DNA from: Cryptomeria japonica
Taxonomy: Eukaryota; Streptophyta; Pinopsida; Cupressales; Cupressaceae
Direction of reading: 5' to 3'
DNA: 64,000 nucleotides
Assembly (NCBI RefSeq): GCF_030272615.1
Contig: NC_081406.1
Coordinates: 116,095,783-116,159,782 of the forward strand
Position numbers and translations under genes: made by a program. Below the pieces are notes generated by a model. It was not told the origin of the DNA and made no database searches. It worked only from the letters and a program-made list of their open reading frames with translations. Numbering within the stretch: position 1 is the first letter of the stretch; the number at the start of each line of letters is the position of its first letter. Below, piece after piece: positions 46,314 through 59,715 of this stretch.

Positions 46314-47193
46314 ATGATATATCCACATATATCCAACATTGTCATGGTGCAAGATGGCAGGCTAAACAGTTTCGTGATTCAAAGAATTGTTTTCCACCAG
46401 GCTATATTCTTTCAATTGTATATTTCTCCGAGAACTATACATTTACTACTCCTCACACAGAAATTCAAAGTCAATATTATCATTCTAATCAAGTTGCAAT
46501 ATTTGTACAAGTTTTCTATAGACATGTACAATTTCAGGTGGATGGTATAGAGAATACTGAAAATGAACTTATTATCATCAAGGAGGTTCATTTCTATATT
46601 AGTGATGATACATGTCATGATAGGAGCTATGTAGCACATTGTTCTGGAATGTTTTTTTAAGATATTAAAGATCGTGGGATAGAATGTACACAACATTGGA
46701 TTTGGTCAGATGGATGTGCTGGTAAGTGTTAGATTTGAAATTGATTATAAGTTGTTGTTTTTATTATATATGATTTGATTGTATAACAGGTCAAAAGTTT
46801 AAATATATATATGTTATTCATGTCAGGGCAATTTAAGACAGCAAAAGATTTTAACTGGTTATCCCTACAACATGCTTGATGTATTATAAAGTTTTTATGG
46901 AACTTCTTTGAGAGTGGACATGGAAAAAGAGAGCATGATGGAGCAGGAGCATGTGTAAAGCGTGTACTTTGCCAACATGAACTTGCAGGTAAATTATCTT
47001 CATATTTGTGTACAGTTTTAATTCTCTTCATAGATTAATTTAAATATATATATGTATGTACATGGGTTGTCCAATTTTCTAAAGAAAGAGCTTTTGTACA
47101 GGTAACACCATAAGTAATTCTAATAATATTGTTGAATGGTGCAAAAATCATTTTGTTGGTCATGATACAACTTACAACAAGCGATGCATTATT

Positions 47194-47330
47194 TAGATCT
47201 CTTTCACCATCAATTAAATACAAGAAAATCTACCTACATTCAATTAAATACAAGCAAATCTACCTACATTCTATAATCTGATAATACAAATTATTTAGAT
47301 CCCTTTCACCATCAATTAAATACAAGAAAA
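47194..47330 (+). repeat. Filler DNA made of Ty3 LTR snippets in a transposase exon
   Basis: Three overlapping copies of a short segment (TTTCACCATCAATTAAATAC, ACAAGAAAATCTACCTACATTC and a variant ACAAGCAAATCTACC) match the Ty3 LTR at 19,704-19,750. Coding sequence resumes on both sides. Confidence 0.7.
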
Positions 47331-48409
47331 TTATCAAATATTGATCGATCAAATCCTTATAATTGTCAATCAATTAATGGTATTAGAAGTTTTCATCAAG
47401 TCATGACTACAGGATTTAGCAAGCCTCGTGTTATTCTTGCAAGAGGAAAATCATGCTTTTGTGTTGATTGCATTACGAACAACACATATACTCATTGTTA
47501 GAATATTATTGATGGATATGTTTTGCAATGGGAAATGAAATAATTTTACACAATGCCTCCTTACGAAGATAGTGACATCATTGATATTCATGATCCTTTA
47601 TATTCAGCTGATTATGAACGTGTTTCTGATTTAGTTGTTATAGGTGCGTGTGTGCATATTTTGTAAATTATATATGCACATGTACAAATTTTTTAATTCT
47701 TATTTAATTCAATATTGTTCAAAATTAATTTTAAAATATATAATGAACTAATATTGCTTGAAATATATATACATGTGGTCTATTTTCATAGGTGATATTT
47801 TTTTAGTGATTGTTGATCCTGACAATACTGAAGGTGTAGATTATTATCTATTGGGATGCACACAACCAAAATGCAATTTATTGGAATCAGCCAACGATGA
47901 TGATGGGCAACAATATCCGACTAGTTTTGTTGTTGTTGAAGGCACCTATTATCAACAAATAAAGATAGATACAAGTGGTATAACATTCATTGATTATATG
48001 CCTATCCAAAAAGTTCTACACTACAATCACTTAGTAATAGTGACAAGATTGTAGTTGGAGACATTGCCAAAAAGAGGACGCGGCAAACAAAAGTGGAGGT
48101 TGTTTATTGAAGATCATGAAAAAAAATTAGAGAGTATAAAAGATAGGGAGGATCCAGATTATATGTATCAGGAGCTTTAAGTTCACTTGTCATGTTTGAA
48201 CAAGTAAATTATATTAGACGGGTCGTATTTTGATAAACTCATATATATTTAGATATTTAGACAAGTGTTTACATTCGGATAGTGTGGAAATTTACTTTTG
48301 TTGATGCATCTATTTTATGTTTTATACATTAATTTTACATGTTTAATTCTTAAATAAAACATTTTGTGTCTATGCATTGAACATGTATGTACTGATTTTA
48401 ATTTTTAAG

Positions 48410-49290
<881 letters not shown>

Positions 49291-49615
49291 AAAATAACTA
49301 AGTTCATTAAATTTAAATATATAGATATAATTTCATTAAATTTTTCAAGTAAGTTCATTAAACATACATAAACACTTAACTAAATGAACGACTAAATTTG
49401 TTTAGCAATGAACAACTAAAATATACATAAACACTTAACTTTCAAAAATGTGCAAAGTCTAGTATGAAATGTAGATTCCTAACACATATATGTATATGTC
49501 TATCTATCACATACACATTTAAAATTAAAATGACTATCTATCACATACACTTAACTAGAACACTTAACTAAATTCAAATGACTATCTATCATTTAAACAC
49601 TTAACTTTCAAAAAC

Positions 49616-49618
<3 letters not shown>

Positions 49619-49692
<74 letters not shown>
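49619..49692. repeat. (TA)n microsatellite
   Basis: About 74 bp of alternating TA. Confidence 0.95.
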
Positions 49693-49696
<4 letters not shown>

Positions 49697-50093
49697 ATGA
49701 AAAGTAGTATGAAATGTAGATCTATCTAACACATACACATATATGTATATCTATCACATACACATGTATTCAATGTTTAGTACACATACACATGAAATAT
49801 GGAAAATAAATATCTAGTACACATATGCATATGAAATGTGTAGTACACATGTATGAAATGTCTAGTACGCATGTACAAATATGAAATGTCTAGAAAATGT
49901 GTGCACATGCACATATATAAACAATGGGTCACTCGGGGCCCTGTCTTGAGCCATGTCCCAATCCATGCACCTGCAATAGAGTATGCACACATAAACTCAT
50001 ACATTAAACATTTAATTCATACTAGAGTAATTTTTTTTAAGTAACATAGATTAAGAGAATTTGTGTGTTCATACACGTTGTAGACAAACATAC

Positions 50094-50427
50094 CTCTAAA
50101 GGGTCTCTAACATCACCACCATGTGAATGCAGGATTCTAGGATGTCTATGTGACGAGGAGCTCAACCTGCATGAAAATGGTGCATCCTGCAATGTTGAAA
50201 TTTGGTTAGATATACATACAAATATATTTATAACTTGAAACCTAACCCTTTAAATATAGAACTTAAATATTTAAGAAACAATTAATTTACAGTTATAATG
50301 TATACTTGTGTCTCCTGATGAACGAGGTCGGTGGCAATGTGCAAATCCTCAAACATCGCCCCCCTGCGCCTGCAATATAAATTACACATGAACTCACATG
50401 TACATTATTTAAACATTCATTATTAAG

Positions 50428-50479
<52 letters not shown>

Positions 50480-50806
50480 TAGATTAAATCTAATCTACTT
50501 GAACATGTACATGTACGTGGTTGTAGATAAACATACCTCAGGGTCTCTAACACCTCCACCGCGTACATACTGGACTCTAAAATGTTTGCAGGATGAATGA
50601 CTCATCATGTGCAATGCTCGCTCATCCTAGACAATGCACACATTTTGTTCTATATAATTTAAATAACTTGAAATTATTTAATCAACACCTAGATATCCCT
50701 TTAAATAGAACTCAAAAAAATAAACTTTATATACCTGTGTCTCCTAATTAACACCTGGGTCATTGGAAGCATCCAAATCTCCATGCATCGACCCTAACGT
50801 GATACC
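50094..50806 (-). repeat. Duplicated exon pair (a-b, a-b) in the second transposon gene
   Basis: Exons a (50,806-50,735 and 50,369-50,306) both end in QETQ or ETQ with GTAT donors. Exons b (50,626-50,537 and 50,186-50,094) both end GGGVRDPE or GGDVRDPLE, followed by a GTATGTTT donor. The repeat step is about 440 bases. Confidence 0.6.
50432..50472. repeat. (TA)n microsatellite
   Basis: About 41 bp of alternating TA, inside an intron of the minus-strand gene. Confidence 0.9.
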
Positions 50807-52659
50807 CTATATAGTTAAAAAAGTGTGATTCAATGTATAATTAATTTAACCTATGCAGTTCATGAGTACAATCAAGTAGCTATATAAAATTGCTAAATTA
50901 AAATTAGTAAAATATATTATAATTCGTACCTCTCCTACAGCATGTAAGGCTCATCTAATCCTGCTGATGTCAGAATCATGCAAGGAGCCCACTGCAACAT
51001 GATCCCCCTCACTGTCTGGCTCCATAAGCATGGTAGTGCACATCTCCTAAAATCCAGTACTAGGTACTGTGGTCTAATCAACTGATGTATAAATAAGAGG
51101 AGGAGGTGTATCCTGACTAACTGTTGTATGCTGGGGTGGGGTAGTAGGATGTGCAACAATAGTAGGTTGAGAATTTGTATGCTCACAACCACGACTAGAA
51201 GTAGTCAGTCTATCAAGTACATGCCTAACATATGATGGGGCCTCCTCTAGTGGGATCCCATGCTCCATAGAAATGACCTGATATGAATCCAATAGATCAC
51301 TAGATAAGCATGCGCTTATCTATTGTAAAGGATATATGTCATGCATGCGTGTAGCATCCATCGACGATGGTATGTCTACTCGAATATATGGATAATCACT
51401 CACTAATACATCATGAGTTCTATGAATGCTAGTATGAGAGTGCAACGAATAGCTACCCACTCAATTTGATGTCAGCTCATCCACTTGTGTGGATATAGTA
51501 GCAATACTGGAAAAGATGGACTGTCGAGTGTCATCTGGTACACTATCTGTAGCATGTACTAGGTCTGCACTCTTGGGAAGAACCACAAGGTTTGGATCAA
51601 TCAATGCTCTCTTATTAACAGATAGAGGTGCACCTAGTCGTTTGAAAATCTACCCCTCCCTTCCCCAGCATGTTTCAAAAAATTGGTGTAGTCAATATCA
51701 TCCAACAAATGAAACTCTGCAAATAATTGTTTGCAGAAATAAAGGGGAAACTCATCCTTTTGGGCCACCTATGATGAGTGTCCAACCATCTATGATAGAT
51801 AAAAGGTACTGCTAGTGCATCTGTGCACCTGGTAGGCATATAAACCTTCACCCTACCAAAGGCCTAATAATTAGGAAACATGGTTTTCACATCCACTATG
51901 GAAACCTTATCATTCATTATGTGCCATTTCACTGTACCACATACACTGCATGAAAGGTACCTATAGAACTCCTCTATGTCGACCTCATCATATGGATTAT
52001 AATTGTCAACGAGGTCAATCATATGAAGTAGCTCATGTTTAATTATCTCACCCCTTTGCTTATTTCTTTGATCACACATGTTTCCCAATGTGATATTTAA
52101 ATGATTTAGGGAAGGTTGGAGTGCCTCTGTTGTCTGATTATAGAGTTGTTGTCTCTCTTGTGGAGTTCTGGAAGACCTATGTGACATCTACTCACTCCCA
52201 AGAGGATGAACACTAGGCTCAAAACTACTAGTGTTATGGGATCCAGGCTCATCAGACATGATGATAGTGGGTGATGTAGATATATACATCTGCACATGTG
52301 CATGTGTGTAGTACACATTATAATAAATATAAAAGTAACATACATTTTCATCATTTTAATCATATTTAAACATGTAAATTGAAAAAATTAGATATACAAA
52401 ATAAGATTTAAACGTCATAAATACATACACTAAAATTATCTATATAAAGACAAATTTAAGTTAAATTTCTAGATCTATGCACAAAAGAAATTTAAACAAC
52501 AACTACAAATTTAATTTTAAATTTCAATATCTGTCTAATTTACAATTACATATATTTGCATATACAATAATTAAGTTCAAAATTAGTCAAATTAAGTCAA
52601 ATTAATTCAAATTAGTCAAATGAGTCAAATTAAGTCAAATTAGTCAAACTAAGTCAAAT

Positions 52660-54430
52660 TAGGTATAACGGGTGCACATGTGTCGTAAGGGGTCTTATCT
52701 GGTCCAATTAGGTCCTAAGGGGTGCACATGTGTCGTAAGGGGTCTTATGTGGTCCTAAGGGGTCACCCATGTGTTAGAACACATGGGTGACCCCTTAGGA
52801 CCACATAAGACCCCTTGTGACACCATTTCGTCTTATGTGGTCCAGTTAGGTCCCTAAGGGGCACACATGTGTCGTAAGGAGCCTTATGTGCTTCTACGGG
52901 GTCACCCATGTGTTAGAACACATGCATGACCCCTTAGGACCACATAAGACCCCTTACAACACTATTTGGTCTTATGTGGTCCAATTAGGTCCTAAGGGGG
53001 GCACATGTGTTGTAAGGGGCCTTATGTGGTCCTAAGGGGCCACCCATGTGTTAGAACACATGCGTGACCCCCTAGGACCACATAAGACCCCTTACAATAC
53101 CATTTGGTCTTATGTGGTCCAATTAGGTCCTAAGGGGTGCACATGTGTCGTAAGGGGCCTTATATGGTCCTAAGGGGTCACCCATGTGTTAGAACACATG
53201 CATGACTCCTTAGGACCACATAAGACCCTTTGCCACACTATTTGGTCTTATGTGGCCCAATTAGGTCCTAAGGGGTGCATATGTGTCATAGCAGGTCTTA
53301 TGTTGTCCTAAGGGGTCACCCATGTGTTAGAAAACATGTGTGACCCCTTAGGACCACATAAGACCCCTTGTGACACAATTTGGTCTTATGTGGTCCAATT
53401 AGGTCCTAAGAGGTGCGCATGTGTCATAAGGGGCCTTATGTGGTCCTAAGGGGTCACCCATGTGTTAGAACACATGCATGACCCCTTAGGACCACATAAG
53501 ACCCCTTGCGACACTATTTGGTCTTGTGTGGTACAATTAGGTCCTAAGGGGTGCACATGTATCGTAAGGGGTCACCCATGTGTTAGAACACATGTGTGAC
53601 CCCTTAGGACCACAGAAGACCCCTTTGGACACCATTTGCTCTTATGTGGTCCAATTAGGTCCTAAGTGGTGCACATGTGTCATAAGGGGTCTTGTGTGGT
53701 CCTAAGGGGTCACCCATGTGTTAAAACACATATGTGACCCCTTAGGACGACATAAGACCCCTTGCGGCACCATTTGGTTTTATGTGGCCCAATTAGGTCC
53801 TAAGGGGCGCACATGTGTCATAAGGGGTCTTATGTGGTCCTAAGGGGTCACCCATGTGTTAGAACACATGCATGACCCCTTAGGACCACATAAGACCCCT
53901 TGCGACACCATTTGGTCTTATGTGATCTAATTAGGTCCTAAGTGACGCATGTGTATCGTAAGGGGCCTTATTTGGTCCTAAGGGGTCACCCATGTGTTAG
54001 AACACATGTGTGATGCCTTAGGACCACATAAGGCCCCTTAAGACACTATTTGGTCTTATGTGATCCAATTAGGTCCTAAGGGGGGCACATGTGTCGTAAG
54101 GGGCCTTATGTGGTCCTAAGGGGTCACCCATGTGTTAGAACACATGTGTGACTCCCTAGGGCCAAATAAGACCCCTTGCGACACCATTTGGTCTTATGTA
54201 TTCCAATTAGGTCCTAAGGGGTGCACATGTGTCGTAAGGGGTCTTATTATGTCTTAAGGGGTCACCCATGTGTTGGAACACATGCGTGACCCTTTAGGAC
54301 CACATAAGACTGCTTGCGACACCATTTGGTCTTATGTGGTCCAATTAGGTCCTTAGGGGTGCACATGTGTCATAAGGGGCCTTATGTGGTCCAATTAGAA
54401 CACGTGTGTGACCACTTAGGACCACACACA
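52660..54430. repeat. 138-bp hairpin satellite, 12 units
   Basis: CACCCATGTGTT recurs 12 times from 52,764 to 54,263, with steps of 138 (once 118, once 140). Each unit holds a near-perfect inverted repeat: CTTATGTGGTCCTAAGGGGT on one side, ACCCCTTAGGACCACATAAG on the other, with CACCCATGTGTTAGAACACATG in parts between them. The remainder of the unit carries TTTGGTCTTATGTGGTCCAA and GTGCACATGTGTCGTAAGG. The array lies in the first intron of the minus-strand gene. Confidence 0.9.
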
Positions 54431-54454
54431 ACCCCTGATAGCATGTCCTGAGGT

Positions 54455-54785
54455 GTATGTATGTATGTGTGTGTGTATCCTAAGGTGTATATAATTATTT
54501 TATGTGTATGTATGTATGTATGTATGTATGTGTGTGTGTGTGTATCCTAAGGTGTATATAATTATTTTATGTGTATGTATGTATGTATGTATGTATGTAT
54601 GTGTGTGTGTGTATTTATGTATGTGTATGTAAGTATGTGTAGGTATGACATGTATGTGTGTGTGTGTATGTATGTATGTATGTATGTATGTATGTATGTA
54701 TGTGTATGCATTTTTATGTATGTGTATGTGTATGTCCTAAGGTGTACATGTAATTATTTAATGTGTATATATGTATGTATGTATG

Positions 54786-54817
<32 letters not shown>

Positions 54818-54897
54818 TGTATGCATGTATGTATGTAGTTAGGTAGGTAGGTAGGTATGTGTATGTATGTGTATGTATGTGTATGTATGTATAAATG

Positions 54898-54937
<40 letters not shown>

Positions 54938-55035
54938 GGTATCTATGTGTATGTATGTGTATGTATGTGTATGTATGTGTATGTTTGTGTATGTATCTGT
55001 ATGTGTGTGTGTATTTATGTACATGTATGTATTTA
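54455..55035. repeat. (TGTA)n and (GT)n microsatellite tract
   Basis: Long runs of GTAT, GTGT and TAGG repeats, with three copies of a longer unit containing CCTAAGGTGTATATAATTATTTTATGTG in parts (54,478, 54,546 and 54,738). ORFs coding for MYVCMYVC are artefacts. Confidence 0.95.
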
Positions 55036-55230
55036 TTTTCTAATTTTCTAAACTAATATGATACAATAAATACAAAAAAAGAAAAAAAAAACTTCTTAAA
55101 ACTATTTAAAAAACTAATTTGCTATCAAAAAACTAATTTTCTATCAAAAACTATTTAAAAAAACAATCAACATGTATTAATATGATACAATAAATACATT
55201 TAAAAAAACAAATTAAAAAAAATGGACTTA

Positions 55231-55443
55231 CCACCGAAACACTTCCGGTCGGATTGCTGTAGTTCCTCTCGCCTTGTCGCTTAACTCCAAGTTGCTCAAT
55301 ACAAAATGAGGGGCTTGGGCAAATTTCTGGGTTTATATAGCACAACGGATTTCCAGTCGGAACCCTTTTGGCCGAAACATTTCCAGACAAAAATTCGTTG
55401 CCACGCGAGCGCTGTGTGGCTGCCAAATCAGTCCGATCAGAAC
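55231..55443 (-). promoter_or_regulatory. Right transposon end: dyads, TATA box and first exon of the minus-strand gene
   Basis: Dyads TTCCGGTCGGA (55,243), TTCCAGTCGGAAC (55,351) and GTCCGATCAGAAC (55,431) match the left-end palindrome style. On the minus strand CTATATAAACC (55,339-55,331) is a TATA box, and GGTG with GTAAGTCC (donor GT at 55,231) would close a short noncoding exon. Confidence 0.4.
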
Positions 55444-55454
55444 AGGTATTGTTA

Positions 55455-55690
55455 GCCTAAAGTGAGACACAGATCCATATGATCACCTACACATCCTCTA
55501 ATGTGACCATCATCTTTGTCATTGAAATGGAAAGTGGAGGTTCCAATGTTCCATCCCTCCATCAATGCCAACAACACAATATCATGGAACCTCATAATTG
55601 GAATGATATAGACCAATCATTGGTTGATGTCTCATCTATGGGATGCATTCTCTTGTGCTATTGAATGTGCCCAATCATGTATTAGTCTAT
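55455..55690 (-). pseudogene. Remnant of a plant mobile domain gene
   Basis: Minus-strand text in shifting frames gives ALMEGWNIGTSTFHF and then MMVTLEDV. This is the same order as AERWHSETCTFHLAQGEMTV in the PMD gene at 36,738-38,726 and reflects the PMD core. At least one frameshift and two stops break it. It starts directly outside the right end of the DNA transposon. It is AT-rich and clearly not a recent copy of the Tat-borne gene. Confidence 0.6.
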
Positions 55691-58600
55691 AAATGTTACT
55701 ACATGCATATTTTCACATCACTAGGGAAGCCTAAAACAACATTGAAAATATTTAACTAATACTCCCCATCACATCAACAAGTTTCTAACAAACTCACTTA
55801 GAGGTTTCATGCAAAATCCCCTAGACAACTATATGGACCAAGGTGCCCAAGTTGGACTCTAGTTCCCAATAGTACATAGACACATAAATTGGAATATGGC
55901 ACCCAGTCTAGACTATGGTGCACATGTTGTACGATGGCACCCAAAATGGATACCAAACCCGTAATCATGGTCATTTGGCATGTCTAAACTAAAAAACCAA
56001 AAAAATCAACTGCATATCAAAGTCAATGTGGCTAAATTTGTGGGTCTTGATGCCTTCTACAACATGTCATATTATCATCTTAAGTCTGGGAGGTTGATAT
56101 GCTCATCTATGTGGCACCCTCACTCTCACAATAGTGTGGACCCCTCTATAATAGTGACAAAATTAATAAGACAAATAAATAGTACGAAAGTGGAAAGCTT
56201 TCACTATTTTAGGTAAAATTCTCTCTAAACCCTGATTTAGCACATCATATTTATTTTATCATTAATTGAGCTAGAGAGCTCTGACTTTAATCCTATTTGT
56301 TGTGTTGAAATCATGATTATATTCTCGTTCATACTAAATGCTCTTTGACACAATGTTGTTTTACTAAATGATCCCATTGAAAGTATTTGTCATCAACTCT
56401 TTTCATAGTTTGATGTGGTATATGTGATACCCTATTTCTACCTACATAAAGAGAAAAAAAAAACATGGGAAGCATTTATCTACCCTTCAATTCCATCACT
56501 CTAATTAAGAATTCTAGGTGATTTTATTTTCACTAACATATTAGTTTTGTAGGATGTGGTTCATAACATTGTATCAAGTAGGTTTCACAACATTGGAGGC
56601 TCCATTAGGTGTCTTTATGAAGTTATGAGTATCCTTTTTAATGATTATTTACTTTTATATACTTTATCTTGCATGTTCACCTAGTAGATCATATGATCAC
56701 TAATGTGGGTGTTAAATCTAGTGTCATAAATTGTGATCCTTAATTGTGAGCCTAATTCCACACTCTCCTTAGAACTTTATTTAGTTTCCACTCCCATAGA
56801 CAATTAAAGGACCACTTCTAGCCTTGAAATTAATTCCCAATTAAAGGAGGTGTGTCATATCCTATTTTAAAACTTAATCATCTAATTCTATATGTAATCA
56901 TCATCAAAAACCAAAATTAGGACTAGATCTAATATCATAGGCCTAAAATCTCACATCTCACTTTCAAACAAATCACTTTAGTGGGACCATGATACCCAAC
57001 ACATGTGTCCCACCAAATATTTAAAAAATTTAAATATTTTAAGTGTCAGCCTTGACATTACATAATTTGGTCTTGTTTTTTTTATTATGATCATTTTATA
57101 TTGGCTTTTCTTGTATCAAAAATCAACCTTGTGACTCTTTTAAAAGCTATTAGCTTTCCTCGTTTGGATATACAATCTTTATTCAATAGGGAAACTTTGC
57201 CAAATTGATCACACTAGTTTGCAAATCTAAAGGATAACCAACAATAACAAGCTTCATCAAATCTTCATTCACTATTATTCAAAGATGATGAAAGCTTCAA
57301 GGAATGTTGGAGAATGATAGGGAATTACCATGATTGATGAATTTACATTGAAAATGTGTTGAATAGGTTTATGTAAAGCAACCATTAGATGTAACTTAGG
57401 TTGCCAATTTGAATACCGAATAAAACTTTCAAATCCATGGATGAATCAATCTCAATGCATATGCATTTTTGTGGATGATCCTAATAAAACTAATCAAGCT
57501 CCACCTCAATAACCTTACCCAAAGAGAAGGTAATGAAATGCAAAATGTTCTACTATGAAAGGAGAAAGCCTTGAAATTCATGTTAGATTGACACACATAG
57601 TTTCTTTTCATCTAAGATTGATAAGTATTAGATCTGGAGTTGAAATACCAAGGATGAGTGGGCATACCAAGACTCTTGATTGAGGATAACCTCAACAAGG
57701 TTGGCCCTAAAAAATGAAAAAGAAAGAACATCTTTGTGAGGTTCTAAACTACACCAAGTAGGGCCCAGTAATTGGTGACCCATTCTTAGACCATACTTTC
57801 AAGAGGAGCTCTCCCCATAAAATATCCCATGAGAGTGAGATCCTTTAAGCATCTGCAAGCATTATCAAATTTAGGGAAGGGTGATATCACATCCACTAGA
57901 GATTCAAAATGCTTATCGCGTGAGATACCTTTAGGATAAATTTTTTAGGATACTTGCTTGGAGGAGTTATCTTGTTATGCCACCGAACCATAAATACTAA
58001 TATGAACTATTGGGTTGAATCCATTTGAGGCCATATAAAGGATAGCCTAAAAAATATAACAATAAATGCGAGAGAGAAAAGAGTTTTCTTATGCCAACTT
58101 GGACATGAAGTGACATAAGGGAAGCTAAGAACCACAAGAAAAAACAAACCCAGCATAATGCAACACCAAAAAGAGAAATTTTTATTATATATTTTTTAAT
58201 TAAATTATTTATTATTGTGTTTAGCAAAGTGATTGCTTTTATTTATAAAATTGAAAGCAAGTCACTTTCAATCCATCTCTTGTTATTATTGTAAAGTTTG
58301 AATGTTATATGGTATATGCATGGAATAAACAAGAACTGCAATTGATTTCAATTGCCCTAATCACACCAAGTAGCTATTGACAAATCCCTTTAAAAATGGC
58401 TTGGACATTAACAACCATAAAACATCTAGGATGTAAATATGAATAGAGTAACGATATTAATTGAAAACATTATCAAGAAAAACACAAATCATCAAGAATA
58501 TACCTTAACAACATTATCAAGAGTTTGAAGATTGTGATATCTATGAATATCCCTTACATTCTCATTTCGAAAATATGCACTCATAAAAAACAATATTTAT

Positions 58601-58735
58601 ATATTCTTATCCAAACAAAAAAAGACCATCTCAAAAATGTTTTTAAAAAATAATTTTATTTTTTTTAATTTAAATTTTTATATATAATTAAAAATGTAAC
58701 CATGAGAAAATTCTCTCGAAAACAAAATTTTAGTG
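55691..58735. other. Intergenic, nothing recognised
   Basis: About 3 kb with only short ORFs lacking features. No LTR ends, RNA genes or tandem repeats were recognised. Confidence 0.5.
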
Positions 58736-58966
58736 TGATGAGTTTGTGCCTATTCAACATATACGGTTCCAATTGCTAGTTTATCATAGCTTTGAAACTT
58801 CCTAATGAACCCTTTCGCGGAATTCAAATGTTTTGTGTGGTCATGCATGATTCTCATAGTTCAAAGAAACGGCGTCGAATTTTATTACTAACTAGTACAT
58901 GTGAATATGGCAAAATGAGAAAATTAAAGTCGGTGGGAAATACGTGTAAAATTTGTCTTCATGAAA

Positions 58967-58991
58967 GGAGTCAAATTGGCGTATTGACTCC
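58967..58991. promoter_or_regulatory. Inverted W-box pair upstream of the kinase pseudogene
   Basis: GGAGTCAA and TTGACTCC form perfect 8-bp arms across nine bases. This is the best preserved of the three copies. Confidence 0.5.
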
Positions 58992-59324
58992 GCTTACACC
59001 TGGTCTTTCTCCCCCCTTCTCTTGCATGTCTTTCTCTGCTATTAAGCTGGCATTCATCTTTCCTCTTTACTTCATTTCTACTACTCTTTTCTTCTTACTC
59101 TTATAATGAATGAAGATGAAAATGGAAGGCCAACCCTTCATCTATACCATTCTCAGTATTTCTAGTTGTTAATTAGATGAAAATTGGACTACCTCTTTAT
59201 GTCATTCTCAGCATTTTCATCTAGCCCCTGTATACCATGTGCATTTCTTATTTCTTATCTTTATTATACTAATCTCATGTCGTCATGTTGTCACTTAAAT
59301 GTTAAATTTGCTTAAAATTAAGCA

Positions 59325-59715
59325 ATTAGAATGTTCCCATAGAAATTTTTAATTAAGTGGAAAGGATAAATTAGAATCTTTTTCTATTTTCCTAGAGCAG
59401 CAATTGCTTAAAACTTAAAAATAAGCTTTGAAAAAAAGGGGGCTGAAAATAAGCAGGAGCTACTTATTGAGAAGAATGACAAGTGGCTTCACAATTTTTT
59501 TTCACTCTTTTCATGCTTCCGTTTTTTTTTCTCTAAAATTTATGTGAAATTTTGTTATTATTAAAGATTATATTAAAAATACAAACTGTTTGTTTTTATA
59601 AGAAGCAAAATTTAACTTTCATGGGGCCATCAGCTCCACAAATTGCTGCTAAAAAATTTGAGCAGCAACTCTGAGCCAAAATAAGCTAAGCAGTCGCATG
59701 GGGACCTGCCCTAAT
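59325..59715. mobile_element. Possible hAT-type MITE in the kinase pseudogene
   Basis: It interrupts the alignment to the kinase gene. The right end on the minus strand reads TTAGGGCAGGTCCCCATGCG, in the style of hAT terminal repeats; the left end (TTAGAATGTTCCCATAG) is a weak match to it. There is no protein and the target duplication was not resolved. Confidence 0.35.

Larger units (their letters stand above)
43711..48180 (+). pseudogene. Transposase-like gene, tandem-duplicated and broken
   Basis: The 5' coding part exists twice: 43,887-44,990 (367 aa) and 45,189-45,992 (267 aa). It has a helix-turn-helix-like segment (NQVNAISQLMHVSRRVVQRY), then a Cys/His-rich stretch (GPCFVCINKVCETSCCQNH) and a CxxC pair (GECNDCG). 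Further on come HWIWSDGCAG, a splice donor at 46,722 and an acceptor at 46,826, then QFKTAKDF and ESGHGKREHDGAGACVKR, then KPRVILARGKSCFCVDC near 47.43 kb and a last exon with GDIFLVIVDPDNTEGVDYYL (47,790-48,054). SDGC..QFK and HGK..DGxGxxVKR recall uncharacterised DDE-type proteins widespread in eukaryotes. Stops include CAA-to-TAA and CGA-to-TGA type changes. It would cut and rejoin transposon DNA if intact; it cannot now. Confidence 0.6.
49920..52259 (-). pseudogene. Second transposon gene, spliced, broken; function unknown
   Basis: Start ATG proposed at 52,259 (MSDEPGSHNTSSFEPS). The largest open part (52,187-51,864) reads MSHRSSRTPQERQQLYNQTT and contains EEFYRYLSCSVCGTVKWHIM. The same gene continues with stops to a donor near 50,928, with Pro/Thr/Ser-rich text at 51,190-51,070. 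Four small exons follow with AG/GT borders: 50,806-50,735, 50,626-50,537, 50,369-50,306, 50,186-50,094, then one from 49,970. These form two alternating exon types, so an exon pair has been duplicated. The transcript would start at the TATA box near 55,335, with a noncoding exon ending at 55,232. I recognise no family. Its place opposite the transposase suggests an accessory transposition protein. Confidence 0.45.

Noticed and set aside
52660-54430. CRISPR or tRNA cluster reading of the hairpin array
   Set aside because: Whole 138-bp units repeat with little unique sequence; it is a satellite with inverted arms.
54569-55051. ORFs coding Cys/Met/Tyr/Val-rich and His/Thr-rich repeats
   Set aside because: Both strands of TGTA/GT microsatellites are open by chance.
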